Positions 58,324-64,000 of a stretch of DNA of 64,000 nucleotides are shown here, piece after piece. A program made the translations under genes and the position numbers. The DNA comes from Glebionis coronaria. Its lineage: Eukaryota > Streptophyta > Magnoliopsida > Asterales > Asteraceae. Positions within the stretch are counted from its first letter, which is position 1, and every line of letters starts with the position of its first letter. The notes below the pieces were generated by a model, which worked only from the letters and a program-made list of their open reading frames with translations, did not search any database and had not been told where the DNA came from. Location of the stretch: the NCBI GenBank assembly GCA_025667525.1, contig CM046877.1:29399255-29463254 (forward strand), given 5' to 3'.

Positions 58324-59370
58324 TTATATGGATCTGCTGAATTTTGGTGAGACGAGGCTTTCCGCATAATCACATATAAGATACATGTGCTTTTTCCAAT
58401 GATAAACTCGATAAGAAATATCAACACTGTTACAGATAGTTTGTTCTTCAACATCATATATCCACAATAGACCGCTGGTTATAAACACAACTCTCCCATT
58501 CTCATACAAAACATTGTTATTAGGACATCTATTCCACGTTTCCCACCCATAAAAGGTTCTGTCCATTGGAGGAGTTTCATCAAACTCATGGAATACAATC
58601 TTTGTCCATGATTTACGTACCCCATACTCATTCATAAACCAAATATGACCTTTCTCTCTATGGAACACAGCAAGCTTTTCACCAAGTGCGACAAGCCTAA
58701 TATTTTCATTAGGAAAACCGGGGGACGGTAGTTCACTAAATTTCTCATCTGCTAAACTAAAAGCAACGATAACCGTTTTAGAATAGTTACTAACAATCCA
58801 ATGAAGAAAGCCATTAACAAAAACACCTGAAAACCGCGCCATATAACATTTATTACATGAAACGGTCACCTGCTTCCAAGTATTTGTTCTAAGGCTATAT
58901 ACATGCACATTAGAACTAGTGATATTAACAACCTTGTAATCATCTGTCACAGAATCATAACCAATTCCCAGCGTATCAAAAAAGTCAACTTGTTCATGGA
59001 ATGGCAATTGCACATAGTCATGAGTAGTTGGGTTTAAAACTGTAAGAGTATAAACTTTACGCAAGTAATTATAATTAGAACCTAAAACCAGCCCATTGAC
59101 AGAACCATGCGTAAGGTGAAGATCAAATAACGACAACCTGCCTTGTGTCTCCACTCTTTCATGGTTTACATAAAAACCAGATTCATGAGTACTGAAGAGG
59201 GATAGATTATTGTTACGCGTTTTTTGATGCTTTTGGATGAATCGGGTTTCTGAAAGTAAAAATAGCCATTTCTTTGAAACGCACCTGAACCGGCATACGG
59301 AGTCCGGTGGAAGACGATGTAGAATGTGGGTCGTGATGACATCCTGCGGGATTATTGACATAGACGCCAT
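58324..59370 (-). CDS. F-box/FBA protein (F-box A), copy 3
   Basis: Intact 348-codon frame with the same protein as copy 2. A 7-bp deletion upstream (near 59,392) brings an upstream ATG at 59427 into frame, so a 367-residue form with 19 extra N-terminal residues (MILGITFTAIRSRPRN...) is possible. I keep the MASM start because it is conserved in all copies and in paralogue F-box C. Confidence 0.9.
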   Translation of the reverse strand: MASMSIIPQDVITTHILHRLPPDSVCRFRCVSKKWLFLLSETRFIQKHQKTRNNNLSLFSTHESGFYVNHERVETQGRLSLFDLHLTHGSVNGLVLGSNYNYLRKVYTLTVLNPTTHDYVQLPFHEQVDFFDTLGIGYDSVTDDYKVVNITSSNVHVYSLRTNTWKQVTVSCNKCYMARFSGVFVNGFLHWIVSNYSKTVIVAFSLADEKFSELPSPGFPNENIRLVALGEKLAVFHREKGHIWFMNEYGVRKSWTKIVFHEFDETPPMDRTFYGWETWNRCPNNNVLYENGRVVFITSGLLWIYDVEEQTICNSVDISYRVYHWKKHMYLICDYAESLVSPKFSRSI

Positions 59371-59778
59371 AATATTGTAATTTCTGGGACGAGACCTTAT
59401 AGCTGTGAATGTTATACCTAAAATCAAAGAAATGTATGGGCTCTAAGTGAACCCAAACCCATTTGTATGTATAATCCTTGGGCTTCAAGTGAACCCAAGC
59501 CCATTCGTACATGGCAGAAGCTACGATTTTGCCAAATGATTTTCCGATTTTTGGCAGGTGCTGTATAACATTATTGTGAGTACACTCGTAAGATTATAAT
59601 ATCTCCTAGTCATAATAATACCCGTGAACGCAAGAGTTTTTTTTCTAAATTTGTTTATAATTTGTAACTACGGGTTTTAGTTATTAGTTATTTGAAGGCT
59701 CGTGGTAAAAGATCAATTGCACTAATGATCTCCATGATCCTATATATCCTCATTGGGTTTTTTTTTGTAGATACTGTT

Positions 59779-61226
59779 TGTTATGTTTAATCGGTTATGT
59801 GGTTATGTGTCGGGTTCACGTGCATGCATGGCTAGAGCTTACTAGTTTAATAAGTCTTTAGGTACTACATACGTAGTATTACGTATATGCAAGGAGTAGT
59901 TAATCCGTAGTAACTTGAATTGGTAAAAGAGTATGACCGAGTTTTAAGTACTGCTTGTACTCGTTGGGTTCTTACCTAGTTTCTAGGTAACTAGTTCATG
60001 TTTATTTTGTTAGGCTATTTAAAGTCATGTAATCTATAAATCAAAGTATCAGTATCCAATTTTCTGATAATTTTCCTTTTACCTAGAACTCGGGAAGATC
60101 GGAGGGAGCCTCCGCCGGCGGGTGTGTTGGTCTGCGAAGGGCGGCGTGAAAGATCGGTTCGGGACAGCAGGTGGCTGTTCGGGACTGTGTTGCAGCAGAA
60201 GACGAAGCCGTTAAGGTGTTTCGGTCGACCGTTGTTGTGGTAGATATACCGGTTGAAATGACGGGGGTGACCGGTTGTAAACATTGGTGTTCCGGGCTGT
60301 TATTAGTGATCAAAGGAAGAAGGTAAAGGGCTGTTTCGGTTATTAGTTGCGGGTTTGAGCAACTATATATGACCGGGGACAACAACAGGTTTCATGTTTG
60401 TTCGGCGTGAGAGACTAACCGATGTCGCGGGATAAACGGACGGGAGGAGTCGGGAAAAGCGGGTAGCTTTGATTCGGTTCGTTTGGCAAAGAAAACAGTA
60501 GAAGCGGATGGCTTTGTTTTCTTCATCGGTGGAATAGTGCTCTTGGAACAAGGTTATGTGAAGATGTTAGGGATTGTAATTTGTGATGTTGTAATCACAG
60601 GTTCCATCCTTAATCGATTGTCTGTGTGAGAAACAAAGACGCGGAAAAGGACGAGCGGAAGGAAATCAAAGCGGGTGGCTTGAGTTTGGCTCATGTTGCG
60701 GTTATTAGAAGACAGTAGAGGTGATGGTCGCCTTGTTTCGTGATTGGTGGAAGAATCGCACGGAATAGATTTGATCGGAAAAAGGTATGGTTGCCATGAA
60801 AAGAATGGAATGTGGAAAAGAACACAGTGTGATATTATGGCGTTAGAGTTCAAATCGGGTAGCTTTGGATGTGGCCGGGGATGAGGCCAGGGATCCGGGA
60901 AAAGTCGAGATGGTTGTATCCAACGAGATGCCATGTTACATGTCGCAAGTGTTGTTTAAAGAGGTTTAGATAGAGAGGACTTTGGATCTGACCGCGGTGA
61001 AGGTCGAGTGGTGCGGGATAGGTCGAGATGGTTCATGGTGAAAGTAATTCGGTGTTGCAATTTGTGAATGACCTAAACAACCGATTAAAGGGGTGATTGT
61101 TAGGTTTAATCAGTTATGTATCGGGTTCACGTGCTTGCATAGTTAGAGCTTACTAGTTTATTAAGTCTTTAGGTACGACATACGTAATATTAACATATAT
61201 GCACGTAGTAGTTAATCCGTAGTAAC
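59779..61226 (+). mobile_element. Small non-coding LTR retroelement, copy 3
   Basis: As at 3720-5167, but with about five substitutions and two 1-bp indels relative to copies 1 and 2. Confidence 0.6.
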
Positions 61227-61837
61227 GTGTCGCGCCCAGTGAGAGGTGGAGTAGGGGTGATGGGGACATCTCCCCCCACTTTCGATTCCCCGGATTGACG
61301 TTCCTTGGATTTTCCTGATAAGGGTTTCCCTTCGTCATTAGTAGAGTTCGAGTTTAGTGTAGGGTCCCACGGATGGCGCCAAATTGTTGATACAAAAGTT
61401 GAATGATCCTCGCTTAACCTGAATTAGGCTTAATTCGGGTGTCCGGGCTCCTACCTTTGTGGAACCCTTGGGGGTTCCTTATATAGGCGGTAAAACCCTA
61501 GTGGGCTTTACCGAAACTTCTGCCCCAAGTAAGAGATAAGTGCCATTAATTGATTGTTATAAGAGATAAGTGCCATTAATTGATTGTTATCTTCTAATTA
61601 TAGTTAGTTTATATCTTCTTCCTTAGGGTAAATCACAATCTTAATTAGATAATGATTTTGTCTAACCCTCTACCGGACGTACCAGGCCGTGGGTCGCACA
61701 TGACACATGCGAGTGTGCGACCATTGTTCATCCAAAACCCATAGGCTCGAATGACATTACTCCAACCCATTCGTGATGGGCCCGATACGGGTAGTACCCT
61801 TGGGCCGGGTTCATGACCCGGGGACTATACGTCATCA
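61227..61837 (-). mobile_element. Ty3/gypsy LTR and leader fragment, copy 3
   Basis: As at 5168-5778. The two internal AAGAGATAAGTGCC repeats are more alike here than in copies 1 and 2. Confidence 0.75.
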
Positions 61838-61868
61838 AATTTTTTTTGCCAACAATATTTTCCAACAA

Positions 61869-62960
61869 TAATGCCATCGGAAAAGATGATGTTTGGATTA
61901 AGTTCCATAAGGTCAATCATGTTACAATATCTAGTGGAACCCTTGATGCACAAGGCGGTTCTTTGTGGGCTTGCAAGTTATCTGGAAAGACATGTCCTAA
62001 AGGAGCTACGGTACGACCCATTACACTATTTTTTCTCCTGAATTCATTTTAATCGTACTGTGTTTAACATGTATTTATGATTTTGTGTTACAGACGCTTG
62101 GCATCTATCATTCGCAAAACATAGTGATCAGCAACTTAATGTCATTAAACAGCCAAATGTTTCATATCCTCCTATATGCATGCAACAATGCCAAGCTACA
62201 AGGTGTGAGTATCTTAGCATCCAGAACCAGCCCGAACACATATGGTATTCATCTATCACTTTCTACGAGTATTACCATGTTGGGCTCTAAGATCTCGACG
62301 GGGGATGATTGTGTTTCCATAGGCCCAGAAAATTCCAATATCTGGATAGAAAAGGTCACGTGTGGCCCTGGTCACGGCATAAAGTATATTTATAAATATA
62401 AAAGTGTTTAGATTCAACTTATATGCATATTTGTATGTATGAGTCATGTTAAACATATAAACACTTGCGTTATAACTAACTAAATGTAAATACATTGCAT
62501 TCTTTTTTGCAGCATTGGGAGTCTAGGATGGGATTTACAGGAAGCCGGTGTCCAAAACATAACCGTAAAAAGTTCAACATTTATAGGTACTCAAAATGGC
62601 GTGAGGATAAAGACATGGGCTCGTCGTAGCAATGGGTTCGTTAGGAATATATTTTTCACGCATGCAACAATGGTGAACGTAAAATACCCAATCATAATAG
62701 AGGGAAAATATTGCCCCCACAATACAAACTGTCCCAAAGAAGCTGCTGGAGTAAAGATAACTAACTTGGTATATGAGGATGTACACGGAACATCAGCAAC
62801 ACAAGTGGCCGTGAAATTTGATTGTAGCAAAGGAAGCCCATGTCCTGGAATAAGATTAAAGGATGTTAACCTCCGTTATGCGGGTAAACCAGCCATTTCG
62901 TCTTGCTCTTTTGCTGCTGGTACTGCTTCTGGATTACTTATACCAAAAAGTTGTTTGTAA
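61869..62960 (+). pseudogene. Polygalacturonase PG-B, 5'-truncated, copy 3
   Basis: Exons start at about 61869, 62094 and 62513, ending at 62960. The first intron is one base shorter than in copies 1 and 2. Missense differences from the other copies include STSITML for STGITIL and SGLLIPKSCL for SRLLIPKSCL. NTY is retained, so the catalytic Asp loss predates the divergence of the copies. Confidence 0.85.
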
Positions 62961-63525
62961 CTATGCGTAATTAGAATATTAATTTCTAAGTTTTGTAAGA
63001 ACATCTTTGGACAGTTGGATTTGTAGCTCGTTGCAGCGGGTCAATTTGGAATAGGGTTTTTAAACTATAACCATTGTTTAGACTTCTTTTACTCATTTAA
63101 TTTGTTCATAAAAATATTACCAAGTTACGTAATGTTTTCTCATCAAGTGCTTAGACCATGTTTGTTCACAACCCAAACCAACCCAATCCCCTATTAAAAA
63201 ATTATTTTCTTACTCATGCACCTATACAACAAATTCATACAATCAATCCCAACCTTTTTACAATTTATCCACAATCCAACCCAACCTAATATATTATTAT
63301 TTCATTTATATTTAGTTTAATATTAAAATTTAATATCAAATAAAACTTTAAATTAAATACAATATTTATTTAATAATAATCTGTTGCAATGGGCCTTTTA
63401 AAACAGATTGGTGTAAATTATGTTGGGCTTCACATAAAAACAGGCCTTTAATACATAATATTCCGTAAAAAAGTTATACGTATATTAGGTTTTACTGTAT
63501 AATCTTCTTTTTCATAGCCGCTTCT

Positions 63526-64000
63526 CACTACAATATTCGACCCCTTCCCTGGTCAATTTCGCGATGTTTCCCTGGCGACATGTCGCCAGGGAAGGGGAAT
63601 CCCTGGCGACATGTCGCCAGGGAAACGTCGCCAAGAAAGGCTGGTGCGGGATTGTTTCCCTGGCGACTAATTAGGATTTCCCTGGCGACTAAGTGGGCCC
63701 CGCAACTCTTTGGTTCAAAAATTGGTGCCACACTGGAGTTGGTGCGGGATAGTTTCCCTGACGACATATGTCGCCAGGGAAAGTTGGCTGATTAAGGAAC
63801 TTAAGTAAAAAAGTTTATTAATCCTCACTTTTCCCTGGCGACATGTCGCCAGGGAAACTTGGCTGACTTTTTAGAAAGGCAAGTGAGCCCAAATTTCTCT
63901 GGCGACATGTCGCCAGGGAAACTTGGTTTACTTTTTAGAAAGTCAAGTGAGCCCAAGTTTTCCTGGCGACATGTCGCCAGGGAAACTTGGTTGACTTTTT
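63526..64000. mobile_element. CACTA transposon, copy 3 (left end only)
   Basis: The left end CACTACAA follows TCT at 63523-63525. The left palindrome array begins at about 63569. The window ends within it. Four or so substitutions relative to copies 1 and 2. Confidence 0.9.

Larger units (their letters stand above)
56076..64000. repeat. 28-kb tandem repeat unit, copy 3 (partial)
   Basis: This is the first 7.9 kb of a third unit, running off the window inside the CACTA element. It is almost identical to copy 2 up to about 59,380. Beyond that it carries more than twenty substitutions and several indels in 4.6 kb, including a 7-bp loss near 59,392 and an 8-bp loss near 59,563. The same stretch is identical between copies 1 and 2. 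Confidence 0.95.

Overview
The window looks like nuclear DNA of a flowering plant. The genes have GT-AG introns and belong to plant families: PLS-class pentatricopeptide (PPR), F-box/FBA and GH28 polygalacturonase. The transposons are of plant type (CACTA, Mutator-like, Ty1/copia, Ty3/gypsy, tRNA-derived SINEs). A eudicot is likely. The copia gag types would fit Asteraceae, but that is an impression and not a proof.

The dominant structure is a head-to-tail array of one ~28.04 kb unit. Copy 1 is 1-28037 (phase set by the window edge), copy 2 is 28038-56075, and copy 3 is 56076-64000 (cut by the window end). Copies 1 and 2 differ by only about twenty substitutions and one homopolymer indel by eye. 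Copy 3 matches copy 2 almost perfectly up to about 59,380, then diverges several-fold more, with 7-bp and 8-bp deletions.

Layout of one unit in copy-1 coordinates:
(i) The end of polygalacturonase PG-A, fused out of frame to a PPR 3' half (285-1061).
(ii) A broken rhabdovirus-nucleocapsid-like sequence (1072-1777).
(iii) A complete F-box/FBA gene on the minus strand (2249-3295).
(iv) A small LTR element (3720-5167) and a minus-strand gypsy LTR with leader (5168-5778).
(v) A 5'-truncated polygalacturonase, PG-B (5810-6902).
(vi) A 5.7-kb CACTA transposon (7468-13177). It holds perfect palindromic subterminal repeats, a TNPA-like fragment, a captured host-gene fragment inside a minisatellite, and a GRF zinc-finger gene.
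(vii) A copia gag relic and a second PPR relic (to 14671).
(viii) An unrecognised minus-strand relic split by a SINE.
(ix) A copia element with an intact 442-aa gag and a short LTR (15501-17323).
(x) An inverted-repeat element (17738-18060).
(xi) A second F-box gene split in two (18285-18698 and 22044-22713) by a 3.3-kb foldback Mutator-like element built from ACATGT-centred palindromes.
(xii) A third PPR relic broken by a SINE and a 1.7-kb insertion.
(xiii) A second nucleocapsid-like sequence in one long frame with two amber stops (25385-26524).
(xiv) The start of PG-A (27656 on).

The host genes do not form a pathway. They are relics of an older set of F-box, PPR, nucleocapsid-like and polygalacturonase sequences, duplicated inside the unit, broken by transposons, and then amplified very recently as 28-kb blocks. 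The best candidates for working genes are the F-box gene (intact in all three copies), the chimeric PPR open frame, and, inside mobile DNA, the copia gag and the copy-2 GRF gene.
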